DNA of 7,865 nucleotides, from positions 1 through 7,865 of the forward strand of contig JBLHWO010000169.1 of assembly GCA_047629215.1 (NCBI GenBank), written 5' to 3'. The position numbers and the translations under genes are program-made. The stretch comes from CANLBN01 sp047629215. GTDB lineage: Bacteria; Pseudomonadota; Gammaproteobacteria; Pseudomonadales; Cellvibrionaceae. Under the pieces are notes generated by a model. The model had not been told where the DNA came from and did no database searches. It saw only the letters and a program-made list of their open reading frames with translations. Shown in pieces: positions 1-6,764 of this stretch (position 1 is its first letter; each line of letters begins with the position of its first letter).

Positions 1-1
1 C

Positions 2-55
2 GAAGGACAACTGATAGGTGGTGCAGACGACCTAGAAATATGGCTAGCCAAATAA
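2..55 (+). CDS. Glutaredoxin-like protein, C-terminal end only (partial)
   Basis: The window opens inside a reading frame that ends at TAA 53-55 and encodes 17 residues, EGQLIGGADDLEIWLAK. The run GQLIGGADDLE matches the C-terminal glutathione-binding part of glutaredoxins and glutaredoxin-like thioredoxin-fold proteins, where a Gly-Gly-x-Asp-Asp element follows the strand after the cis-proline and the protein ends soon after. These proteins reduce disulfides or carry Fe-S clusters using glutathione. The catalytic CxxC or CxxS motif lies outside the window, so the exact class (monothiol, dithiol, or a glutathione S-transferase N-domain) cannot be stated. A hairpin-T-tract terminator follows directly, which supports a genuine gene end. 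Confidence 0.6.
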   Translation, partial: EGQLIGGADDLEIWLAK

Positions 56-64
56 AAAATTTTG

Positions 65-96
65 ATAGCTTGGGATGCCTGAGCTATTTTCTTTTT
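65..96 (+). terminator. Rho-independent terminator of the glutaredoxin-like gene
   Basis: ATAGCT (65-70) pairs perfectly with AGCTAT (82-87). The stem continues inward through two G-U pairs (71/81, 72/80) and two G-C pairs (73/79, 74/78) to a three-base loop ATG (75-77). The hairpin is followed by TTTT, C, TTTTT (87-96), the classic intrinsic terminator tract on the plus strand, and it begins 10 bases after the glutaredoxin-like stop codon. In the minus direction the stem is followed by CAAAATTTTTT, so it could also work weakly for the convergent pseudogene, whose stop codon lies inside the hairpin. Confidence 0.8.
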
Positions 97-493
97 CCGC
101 TGGGCGATTCTCGCCAATAACGTGTCACTTCTAAAAACATAAAAGAAGCTGACCAGGTTTTCAATAATAATCCGACTAAACCTGCTAAAAAACGAATATC
201 GCCAAAGCCTGACCTTTTATAACATGCAAATGAAAAATACACGCTATCCATCCGCGAACCATTGTAATTACCGACTAATGAGCCGAAATTCACGTGATGA
301 TGTAAGTAATAGTAAGCGAAGCCAAACACCCATATTTCGACCTCATGCCCACAGAGTGTCCCTAACACCCCTGCAAGCACTCTTAATCGAGGCCGGATAG
401 GTAAGGGGAAATAGGCAATAGTTGCCAAAGCACTTCGTAGTGAATCAACACAACGACAGCAACCAACAAGCTATTAATGATAAAAATTTGCGT
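84..493 (-). pseudogene. Decayed pore-loop ion channel (potassium-channel-like) gene
   Basis: The conceptual protein resembles short bacterial two-transmembrane Ion_trans_2 (potassium channel-like) proteins. It has an N-terminal hydrophobic helix ending in VLIHYEVL, then IRPRLRVLAGVLGTLCGHEVEIW, a second hydrophobic part, VYFSF..., a GFGDI selectivity-filter segment (195-209) and the last helix TWSASFMFLEVTRYW. Several lesions are visible. The first 27 codons (493 down to about 413) are in one frame and the rest in another, so a one-base deletion near 410-428 is required. The position expected for ATG reads ACG (493-491), and an in-frame TAG lies two codons upstream (499-497). The usual residues between GDI and RFL (about six) and between the LAG and TGLLL positions (about three) are missing, and the two residues before the filter read KR instead of Thr/Ser. 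The remaining intact frame (84-428) would start at TTG inside the gene. The family match is from memory of family sequences, and exact deletion sizes are estimates. Confidence 0.72.
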
Positions 494-502
494 ATTCTAG
501 TG

Positions 503-531
503 CTAAACCACTATTAATTGGGATAGTAAAA
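503..531 (+). repeat. Left terminal inverted repeat of the MITE-like element
   Basis: This 29-base arm begins CTAAACC and ends ATAGTAAAA. Compared with the reverse complement of 626-654 it differs only at arm positions 8, 9 and 20 (A/C, C/T, G/T). Confidence 0.7.
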
Positions 532-557
532 GTGAGGGAGTTTTGTCACTGATTACG

Positions 558-590
558 TGCTCATAGCATCACATAATGTATCTATGAGCA
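558..590. repeat. Internal stem-loop of the MITE-like element
   Basis: TGCTCATAG (558-566) and CTATGAGCA (582-590) form a perfect 9-bp stem with a 15-base loop. It sits at the centre of the element (midpoint 574 against 578.5 for the whole), as expected if the element folds as one long imperfect hairpin. No T-tract follows, so it does not look like an intrinsic terminator. Confidence 0.55.
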
Positions 591-625
591 AGGCGAGTAA
601 AAAAGTCAGGCGCCAAAGCAACCAT

Positions 626-654
626 TTTTACTATACCAATTAATAAGGGTTTAG
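626..654 (-). repeat. Right terminal inverted repeat of the MITE-like element
   Basis: This is the inverted partner of 503-531 and reads TTTTACTATACCAATTAATA onward to GGTTTAG on the plus strand. It ends 60 bases before the start codon of the 115-residue membrane protein, so the element could contribute to or separate that gene's promoter. Confidence 0.7.
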
Positions 655-687
655 TTCTGCACACTAAGGTGAGGAAATTAGGTAAAC

Positions 688-708
688 TATACTGCCCCAC
701 GTAAGGAG
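688..708 (+). promoter_or_regulatory. Possible -10 box and Shine-Dalgarno for the 115-residue membrane protein
   Basis: TATACT (688-693) is a good match to a sigma-70 -10 hexamer, but no convincing -35 hexamer lies 16-18 bases upstream (TAAGGT at 665-670). It would place a transcript start only about 15 bases before the ATG, a very short leader. AAGGAG (703-708) is a strong Shine-Dalgarno six bases before ATG 715. The ribosome binding site is well supported, and the promoter is tentative. Confidence 0.4.
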
Positions 709-714
709 TAAAAC

Positions 715-1062
715 ATGTTTGCATCTAAAGCTCAAAAAGAAGAAAAAGATTATAAGTATCTTGCTGACATATTGAAAACGTCGGGGATGGATACAGCAGA
801 AAAAATCGAAGCTCACCTCAAAAAAGTAATGTCTCGCGCCTTTTATGCGACTGTCGCCATGCTTGCTTTAATTGCTGCGCTCTGCTTAATTTCACCAAAA
901 TATTCCCCCATTTGGGGTATTGTCGGCGTAATGTGTTTTGCGTGGATATGGCGCTCCGCCATAATAGCGAGAAAAATTATGCATCGATATATCAAGGAAG
1001 AAATCAGCACCAATAATGATGTAAATGTTAAAGAAAAATCTGAAGACGATATCGAGAAATAG
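715..1062 (+). CDS. Hypothetical small protein with two membrane segments
   Basis: I do not recognise this 115-residue protein. Its start is supported by AAGGAG six bases upstream of ATG. The first 40 residues are charged and probably helical and cytoplasmic (KAQKEEKDYKYLADILK, then TAEKIEAHLKKVMS). Two hydrophobic helices follow, at about 41-60 and 63-84, separated by a two- to four-residue Ser-Pro-Lys turn. The C-terminal tail of about 30 residues (KIMHRYIKEEIS..., ending EKSEDDIEK) is strongly charged. The positive residues flanking the hairpin suggest both termini lie in the cytoplasm with only a tiny periplasmic turn. It is flanked by the MITE-like element and by the convergent GGDEF gene and has no operon partner in the window. 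The coherent layout and good ribosome binding site argue for a real gene. No function can be assigned. Confidence 0.65.
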   Translation: MFASKAQKEEKDYKYLADILKTSGMDTAEKIEAHLKKVMSRAFYATVAMLALIAALCLISPKYSPIWGIVGVMCFAWIWRSAIIARKIMHRYIKEEISTNNDVNVKEKSEDDIEK

Positions 1063-1125
1063 AGCTGAAAAATACAGTGGTAAACTAAGGTTAGAGGAAT
1101 AACGAAGTATTAATGATGTAAAATA

Positions 1126-2811
1126 TCAGACGGGCTCTACCGCTTCTGCTTTCACGCTGTAATGCCTATTATTAGCTGAAACCACTTGATTTCGGCCATT
1201 CTGTTTTGCATCTTGCATCGCTCGCTTCGCAACTTCAATAAAATCAGAGAATGCCGCATCCTCAGCGCTGTTGCTTTTATCAATTGTTTCAATACCAGCA
1301 CTAAATGACAAGCGCACAAGTAAATTATCAACTGACAGAGGCCAAGCATCCAACTGATGACGCATTCTATCAACTACTCTCATCGCATGCTCATTATCCA
1401 TACCCGGAAAAATAATGACGAAAGTATCCCCACTATAACGCGTTACAATATCTTCAGGACGTAATGTTTTCTTAAGAAACTCAGAAAAGGCTATTAAAGC
1501 ATCATTGCCAACCACATTACCAAACTCTGCATTAGTTTTGCTAAAAAAATCTAAATCGATGACAGCGATCGATATAGCCTCATGCTGATCTCTTAATAAC
1601 CGAATATACATTCGCGAGCCAATATTTTCTAAAAAACGACGATTAAACAAACCCGTTAACTGATCTGTCACAACGTCATGGAAAAAATGTTCAAATGGCT
1701 GCCAAGTCTTGCGAATTAAAATCCAACCCACTATAAGAGATAGGATTAATATGGTTAGCGCGATTAGTGTATTTCGATTCCCTCCGGAACGAATTTTAGA
1801 TAAAAAAGCCTTTTTAGGGGCGTAGGCACTGATGATCCACTCGGGACCATCTTTAAGTAAAAAGGGTTCATAGCGAATAGCATATTTCTTTTTGTCGTGA
1901 AGAAATTGACTAGAAAAAGAGGAGGATACGGGGTCAGATTGCTGTAAATAATGACTAACCGCTTTTTTTTCTAAATCGAAGTGGATATCGCTATTGGCAT
2001 TAACACCCAAAGTATCTAATTCGAGATCAGATGCATTCAAAGAAGGTGTCGCTACAAAATTACCTGACCCCGACACCATAGAAACAGAGACTGTACCATA
2101 TACTTTTAGCTCCGCTAAAAAACGAGATAAACGAGTTAGCTCAACATCAATACCGATGACACCCCTTAAACTACTATCGCTAGCATAAAACGGAATCGAA
2201 ACGGTAATCCCGGGCTGTTTAGAAGTGTAAAAAATATAGGGCTCGGTCCAAGATAGGCCTTCTTTATCCACCGCTTGCCGATACCATGGACGCTCCGATG
2301 CGTTATATTCATCGTTTTGGTCTGCATGAACTTCCCTGATCGCTAGAGACTCATCGCGAAAATAAAAAGAAGCTTTACCCGGTTTATCCGCAGCAATCAC
2401 TTTAGTCATATAACCCGACTGCTCGCCTCGCTGGTTACGGGTGATGAAATGGAACCCCCCCTCTGGAGTAGCCAAATAAATACCCGTCATCTCAGTATTA
2501 GTTTTTAACTGGCTTAAAAAATAGTCTTCTATCTCTTTATCATTTTCAACTTCTATAATTTTCTTAGAAAAAACATCCGCCGACATTTGTGCCATTCGAT
2601 AAGCCGGCTCCAAAAAACCTTCCGTATGAGCTTTAGATTCGTTAAGTGCATTTTGCAAAAGCACTGTTATTTGCGCATCGATATCGCGCTCTGAAGAAAA
2701 ATGAATGACAAAAAGAATTAACAATACAGTGCTTAATTGCAAGCCAAGTAGTGCTAAAACAAGCGCGCGACGAACAGACCGTGATTTTTTTTCATTAGGA
2801 TCTAAGGACAT
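1126..2811 (-). CDS. Membrane dCache sensor with degenerate GGDEF domain
   Basis: A 561-residue inner-membrane signalling protein. TM1 spans about 16-37, a periplasmic double-Cache domain about 40-340, TM2 about 347-367, and a cytoplasmic GGDEF domain about 378-545. In the sensor, Y169, R174, W176, Y177, Y192 and D222 occur in the order and near-spacing of the dCache_1 amino-acid-binding motif (as remembered from PctA-type receptors), so a free amino acid is the likely ligand. The GGDEF fold is recognisable: DQLTGLFNRRFLE 383-395, the first metal-binding Asp at D419, N427, and the RxxD inhibitory site RPED at 451-454. However, the signature reads SGDTF (460-464) instead of GG[D/E]EF, the usual Lys of the DxDxFK segment is S424, and the usual Gly-Asp is G435-N436. 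Diguanylate cyclase activity is therefore doubtful, and binding of c-di-GMP through the I-site remains plausible. The gene begins 50 bases after ubiI on the same strand with no terminator between them. No strong Shine-Dalgarno precedes its ATG. Confidence 0.9.
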   Translation of the reverse strand: MSLDPNEKKSRSVRRALVLALLGLQLSTVLLILFVIHFSSERDIDAQITVLLQNALNESKAHTEGFLEPAYRMAQMSADVFSKKIIEVENDKEIEDYFLSQLKTNTEMTGIYLATPEGGFHFITRNQRGEQSGYMTKVIAADKPGKASFYFRDESLAIREVHADQNDEYNASERPWYRQAVDKEGLSWTEPYIFYTSKQPGITVSIPFYASDSSLRGVIGIDVELTRLSRFLAELKVYGTVSVSMVSGSGNFVATPSLNASDLELDTLGVNANSDIHFDLEKKAVSHYLQQSDPVSSSFSSQFLHDKKKYAIRYEPFLLKDGPEWIISAYAPKKAFLSKIRSGGNRNTLIALTILILSLIVGWILIRKTWQPFEHFFHDVVTDQLTGLFNRRFLENIGSRMYIRLLRDQHEAISIAVIDLDFFSKTNAEFGNVVGNDALIAFSEFLKKTLRPEDIVTRYSGDTFVIIFPGMDNEHAMRVVDRMRHQLDAWPLSVDNLLVRLSFSAGIETIDKSNSAEDAAFSDFIEVAKRAMQDAKQNGRNQVVSANNRHYSVKAEAVEPV

Positions 2812-2861
2812 TGTTTACTGTTACCGAATTGCTATATTTAACATTTTTGTTGGCGTTTAAG

Positions 2862-4088
2862 TTACAGGCCCATAGCTTGTCTGGCCAGCCAGTTTTTAAT
2901 TGGCTTCATGCTATCAATCGATTTTAAGCCGCTGTTACGTAACCAACGCACTGCAAGGTTACGACTCCCGAATAATCGCTTAAAGCTTTCCATTAAAAGC
3001 ATAATTTCTAAATTATGCTTTTTACGTTGTCGTTGATAGCGACGCAATATAGAGGCGTCGCATAATGATAAACGGCGGGTTGATGAACGAGATATTTCTC
3101 TAGATAAGACCTCGACATCTAACAAACCAAGATTGACTCCCTGACCTGCTAGAGGATGAATAGTGTGCGCCGCATCACCAAGCAATACAAGCTGTGGCGC
3201 AATATAATCTACCGCGTGACTCTGCACTAGTGGGAAGCTATAACGCTTTGAAATACTCTCGACATTACCTAATTTGTGCTCAAAAGCTTTCGCTAAAACG
3301 TCTGTAAAGTCAGTATCACTTAAGGCCATATACTTATCGGCCAGCCCGCAATCTAATGACCAAACAATTGAGCAATATTGCTCAGAGGAATCATCTAAAG
3401 GTAAAAAAGCTAAAGGCCCGGTAAGCAAAAAATTCTGCCAAGCGGTAAATTGATGAGACCTTTCATTTTTGACCGTAGCCACAATCGCTTTATGCTGATA
3501 ATCCCATGAACGAGTTTGGAGGTTCGCCAAATCGCGTACTTTTGAATGAGCTCCATCCGCAGCAACTAATAGTTGCGCACAAATATTAGAGCCATCGCTT
3601 AAACTTATATTCTGTCTATTATCTTTATATGCTAAACTTTCCACCGCTTGGCCACGAATAATGTCAACATTTTCATGTGCCTGCAGCACATCGAGCACCG
3701 CATTCAAGACAATCTTATTTTCGACGATATAGCCTAGCTCGGGTTGATCTAATTCGCCGGCCTCAAAGACAACACTTCCTGTTCCTTCGTCATCCCATAC
3801 GCTCATTGCTTGATAGGCACAGGCCCGTTGTAGCACTATAGAGCTCCAAGCACCTATATTTTTTAACAAAGCTATAGAAGCATGAGTTAATGCAAAGACT
3901 CTTGGATCAAACTCGGGAGGTTGAAGTGACAAATCAATTGATGATGGAGCCGAGTCTTGGTCTATCAGCGCTATTGATAAATGCTGATTAGCCGGATCAG
4001 CAGTGATTTTTGCCGCCAAACTTACACCCACCAAACCTGCACCGACAATCACTATATTATATTCAGAGTTGTATTCAGACTTAATCAT
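2862..4088 (-). CDS. ubiI: UbiI/VisC-type ubiquinone biosynthesis FAD monooxygenase
   Basis: A 408-residue flavoprotein of the UbiH/UbiF/VisC/COQ6 family, which hydroxylates the polyprenylated aromatic ring of ubiquinone intermediates. UbiI acts at C5 of 2-polyprenylphenol. Visible motifs are the N-terminal Rossmann dinucleotide motif GAGLVG (16-21), the mid-protein DG motif AADGAHSKVR (176-185), and the FAD ribose-binding motif GDAAHTIHPLAGQG (304-317). The C-terminus RQAMGL resembles that of E. coli UbiI. The length is normal for the family. Its ATG overlaps the ubiH stop as ATGA (4085-4088), and no strong Shine-Dalgarno is present, so translation is probably coupled to ubiH. UbiF is the main alternative because the paralogues share these motifs. 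The choice of UbiI rests on the conserved pepP-ubiH-ubiI gene order. Confidence 0.85.
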   Translation of the reverse strand: MIKSEYNSEYNIVIVGAGLVGVSLAAKITADPANQHLSIALIDQDSAPSSIDLSLQPPEFDPRVFALTHASIALLKNIGAWSSIVLQRACAYQAMSVWDDEGTGSVVFEAGELDQPELGYIVENKIVLNAVLDVLQAHENVDIIRGQAVESLAYKDNRQNISLSDGSNICAQLLVAADGAHSKVRDLANLQTRSWDYQHKAIVATVKNERSHQFTAWQNFLLTGPLAFLPLDDSSEQYCSIVWSLDCGLADKYMALSDTDFTDVLAKAFEHKLGNVESISKRYSFPLVQSHAVDYIAPQLVLLGDAAHTIHPLAGQGVNLGLLDVEVLSREISRSSTRRLSLCDASILRRYQRQRKKHNLEIMLLMESFKRLFGSRNLAVRWLRNSGLKSIDSMKPIKNWLARQAMGL

Positions 4089-5368
4089 AGAGATTTACTT
4101 AAACCCATCATCTTTTGAGCAAACTGTTTTTTAGCTAACGGTAGCGCGTTCAAACTGAATAACCCTAACTGCCTTAATACTCCTTTTGGCAAACGACTTG
4201 AGGAAAATAATTTAACCAAACCGTCCGTCAACCCAATGGTTAACTCTTGGTCCATCGATTGCTCGCTTAAATAAATCTTCAAGTTAGAGTATTGGCCGAA
4301 AGGTATTTGTTTACGTTCAGCAACACGTAAACACTCGCTTAAAACCCAGCAATCTCTCAACGCTAAATTCAAACCTTGGCCAGCAACCGGATGCAACAAA
4401 TGCGCAGCGTTACCTACAATAGCCAAATGCGAACGCACCTGCTCTTGTGCTGTAATTAAAGTCAAAGGAGTGTATTGACGCTCACCTATGCTCGTTATCT
4501 TGCCCATGCGAAAACCAAAGCGCTGCTGTAATTGCTCAACAATATTTTCTGGCTTCTCATTCTTCATTTCTTTAGCTTTTTCTTGAGGCAAAGTCCAAAC
4601 TAAAGCCGCTCGATGCACACCGCCTAAGGTAGGCAATGGCAAAAGTGCAATGGGGCCTTCATCCGTAAACCGCTCATAAGCAATGTCATTATGATATTTA
4701 TCTAAAGAAATGTTCGCTATGAATGCTGTCTGCTTGTAATCAATAGAATTGGTACCAATGCCTAATGACGCTCTAAGAGACGAATCGGCTCCATCTGCCA
4801 CCAATACTAAATCGGCATTAATACGATGCTGCTGCTTACTTTCATTCTGACTTTTATTTTCAGAAGAACTTGTATCAACAAGCAACTCATAACCCGATTG
4901 CTTGGGGGTACAGTTGACAACAGTTGACGGCGCAAAACAATTTATAGCCTTACTTGTCACTCGCTGCTGTAACTGATTAATTAAGACTCGACCAAGCTGT
5001 TTATTTTCGACCACATAGCCCAGCGCATCTAAATCATATTTTTCAGCATCTAATCGTATACCGCCAAAATGACCCTTATCAGAAACATGCACGCACTTTA
5101 TTTTCTGGATATAAGGTTCGAGGCAAGACCAACAATCTATCTTTTGCAATAAATCAGCTGTGCCTGCACTCAATGCAGTAGAACGATCATCAAAGCTAGC
5201 TTGTTTGGCCACAGAACTCTGCTGCAGAGGATACTGCTCGACTAAAGTGATATCGACAGATTTTTTTGGCAAGCGCTTAGATAACATCAATGCAAGGCTA
5301 ATACCGACCATGCCACCACCAACGATGACAATGTGCTGCTTTTTATCCGTCTGCAATACTTGACTCAT
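4085..5368 (-). CDS. ubiH: UbiH, 2-polyprenyl-6-methoxyphenol hydroxylase
   Basis: A 427-residue FAD-dependent monooxygenase for the C1 hydroxylation step of ubiquinone synthesis, expected to work on membrane-borne substrate within the Ubi complex. It shows GGGMVG (17-22), the DG motif ADGADSSLR (191-199) and GNAAHLLHPVAGQG (319-332). Asn rather than Asp in the GNAA motif is also seen in E. coli UbiH and separates it from UbiI/UbiF, whose motif is GDAAH; this supports the assignment. A low-complexity Ser/Glu/Lys/Gln stretch (about 166-181) looks like a surface loop insertion. The start chosen is ATG 5368-5366; an in-frame TTG one codon upstream is less likely. A weak AGTGGA lies a few bases upstream. 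The gap to pepP is 27 bases, and the stop overlaps the ubiI start. Confidence 0.9.
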   Translation of the reverse strand: MSQVLQTDKKQHIVIVGGGMVGISLALMLSKRLPKKSVDITLVEQYPLQQSSVAKQASFDDRSTALSAGTADLLQKIDCWSCLEPYIQKIKCVHVSDKGHFGGIRLDAEKYDLDALGYVVENKQLGRVLINQLQQRVTSKAINCFAPSTVVNCTPKQSGYELLVDTSSSENKSQNESKQQHRINADLVLVADGADSSLRASLGIGTNSIDYKQTAFIANISLDKYHNDIAYERFTDEGPIALLPLPTLGGVHRAALVWTLPQEKAKEMKNEKPENIVEQLQQRFGFRMGKITSIGERQYTPLTLITAQEQVRSHLAIVGNAAHLLHPVAGQGLNLALRDCWVLSECLRVAERKQIPFGQYSNLKIYLSEQSMDQELTIGLTDGLVKLFSSSRLPKGVLRQLGLFSLNALPLAKKQFAQKMMGLSKSL

Positions 5369-5395
5369 CAAACATCCACTATTCCGAACTAGATT

Positions 5396-6721
5396 TTAAC
5401 GTTTGTTAGAACGCATCATTTTTTCGATCTCTTTTACTGTTTTTGGTACGCCACTCGACAATACATCGCAACCGCTCTTAGTAATGACTACGTCGTCTTC
5501 AATACGCACACCTATACCACGCCACTTTTTAGCCACGGTTTTTTCATCTGGAGCGATATAAATACCGGGCTCAACCGTCATCACCATGCCCGGCTCCAAT
5601 ACTCGCCACTCACCATCAATTTTATAATCACCAACATCGTGTACATCCATCCCCAACCAATGGCCTATACGATGCATATAAAATAATTTATATTTTTCTT
5701 CCTTAATGAGGGTCTCAACATCACCTTCGAGCAAACCTAAATCGACAAGTCCTTGAGTAATAACCTTCACTGAAACTTCGTGGGGGTCATTCCAATGGTT
5801 GCCGGGTTTGATCGCATCAATAGCAGCCGCTTGCGCGTTCAATACAAGCTGATATATTGCTTTTTGTTCGGAAGAAAATTTTCCAGAAACGGGAAATGTG
5901 CGGGTGATATCAGAAGCATAATGTTCTAATTCACAGCCGGCATCGATTAAAACCAACTCCCCTTCTTTCACTTTCTTGGTGTTGTCTACATAGTGGAGAA
6001 TGCAGGCATTATCGCCACTGCCTACAATAGAATTGTACGCAGGCGAGCGCGAGCCTGACGTCATAAAAGCATGTAATATTTCAGCCTCTAATTCATATTC
6101 ATATAAACCTGGCTTACATAACTTCATTACCCTGCAATGGGCCTCTGCAGAAATTTCTGCAGCCTCTCTCATAATGCGAATCTCTGCCGCACGCTTAAAT
6201 AAACGCTGGTCATGCAAGAGGTGATCAAGATTTAAAAACTCACCTGGGGGCGATGCGCCCGAGCGAACTTGTGCTCGAATGGTATTAACCCAAGCCATTA
6301 CTTTTTGATCAAAAGACTGATCGCGACCCATTGAGTAATAGACTCGTTCACGGCCCTCTAACAGCCCCGATAAAATGTCATCTATGTCTCCAATAGGAAA
6401 GGCATCATCTGCCTGATACTTTGAGCAAGCCCCCTCTGGGCCAGCACGATAGCCGTCCCAGATTTCACGGGTACGATCACGCTCCCGACAAAATAAAATC
6501 GTTTCTCCATGTTCGCGGCCAGGGATAAGCACAAGTACCGCTTCAGGTTCGGGGAAACCACATAAGTAATAAAAATCACTATCTTGACGAAAAGGATAAT
6601 CAGCATCGCGGTTGCGAATTTTTTCTGTTGCCGAAGGCAATATAGCAATACTATTAGGCTCCATATGCGACATCAATAACTGGCGGCGGCTAGCAAACTC
6701 TTTTTTGGAAATATTGGGCAT
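5396..6721 (-). CDS. pepP: Xaa-Pro aminopeptidase (aminopeptidase P II)
   Basis: A 441-residue cytoplasmic metallopeptidase of the M24B family that removes the N-terminal residue from peptides with proline in second position. The N-terminal domain of about 170 residues (SRRQLLMSHM, DSDFYYLCGFPEPEAVLVL) is typical AMP_N, and the C-terminal pita-bread domain carries the dinuclear metal ligands D260, D271, H354, E384 and E408. The supporting His residues H243 and H361 also keep almost the same numbering as E. coli PepP. The motif GHWLGMDVHDVG and the end-of-domain segment GIGVRIEDDVVIT are intact, so the enzyme should be active. It lies 43 bases after ygfB and 27 before ubiH. The link between a proline peptidase and ubiquinone genes is conserved positionally, but I know of no shared biochemical role. 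Confidence 0.96.
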   Translation of the reverse strand: MPNISKKEFASRRQLLMSHMEPNSIAILPSATEKIRNRDADYPFRQDSDFYYLCGFPEPEAVLVLIPGREHGETILFCRERDRTREIWDGYRAGPEGACSKYQADDAFPIGDIDDILSGLLEGRERVYYSMGRDQSFDQKVMAWVNTIRAQVRSGASPPGEFLNLDHLLHDQRLFKRAAEIRIMREAAEISAEAHCRVMKLCKPGLYEYELEAEILHAFMTSGSRSPAYNSIVGSGDNACILHYVDNTKKVKEGELVLIDAGCELEHYASDITRTFPVSGKFSSEQKAIYQLVLNAQAAAIDAIKPGNHWNDPHEVSVKVITQGLVDLGLLEGDVETLIKEEKYKLFYMHRIGHWLGMDVHDVGDYKIDGEWRVLEPGMVMTVEPGIYIAPDEKTVAKKWRGIGVRIEDDVVITKSGCDVLSSGVPKTVKEIEKMMRSNKR

Positions 6722-6764
6722 AATCTTAGGTGTAATCGTTCAATCTAATAAAAGGTTTGTGGGT

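Larger units (their letters stand above)
503..654. mobile_element. MITE-like element with 29-bp imperfect terminal inverted repeats
   Basis: A segment of about 152 bp is bounded by inverted repeats at 503-531 and 626-654 that agree at 26 of 29 positions. Both ends start CTAAACC when read inward, followed by TATTAATTGG and ATAGTAAAA blocks. The interior has a second inverted repeat (558-566/582-590) and no reading frame of useful length, so the whole element can fold into a long imperfect hairpin. Such architecture fits a miniature inverted-repeat transposable element or a palindromic intergenic unit. A target-site duplication is not clear: TTCT occurs on both sides (495-498 and 655-658) but not flush with the left repeat. 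No transposase is in the window, and no second copy was seen in it. Its left edge lies about 10 bases from the former start of the ion-channel pseudogene. Confidence 0.6.

Noticed and set aside
1152..1373. 73-residue minus-strand reading frame inside the GGDEF gene
   Set aside because: It overlaps the well-supported GGDEF coding sequence in another frame and has no family features or ribosome binding site.
1994..2188. 64-residue plus-strand reading frame opposite the sensor domain
   Set aside because: It is antisense to the dCache region, whose protein features are clear; the frame looks like a chance product.
5160..5363. 67-residue plus-strand reading frame opposite the ubiH N-terminus
   Set aside because: It lies antisense to the conserved FAD-binding segment of ubiH and shows no protein-like pattern.
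6000..6648. Reading frames of 74 (+) and 88 (-) residues within pepP
   Set aside because: Both overlap intact pepP coding sequence in other frames and have no independent support.
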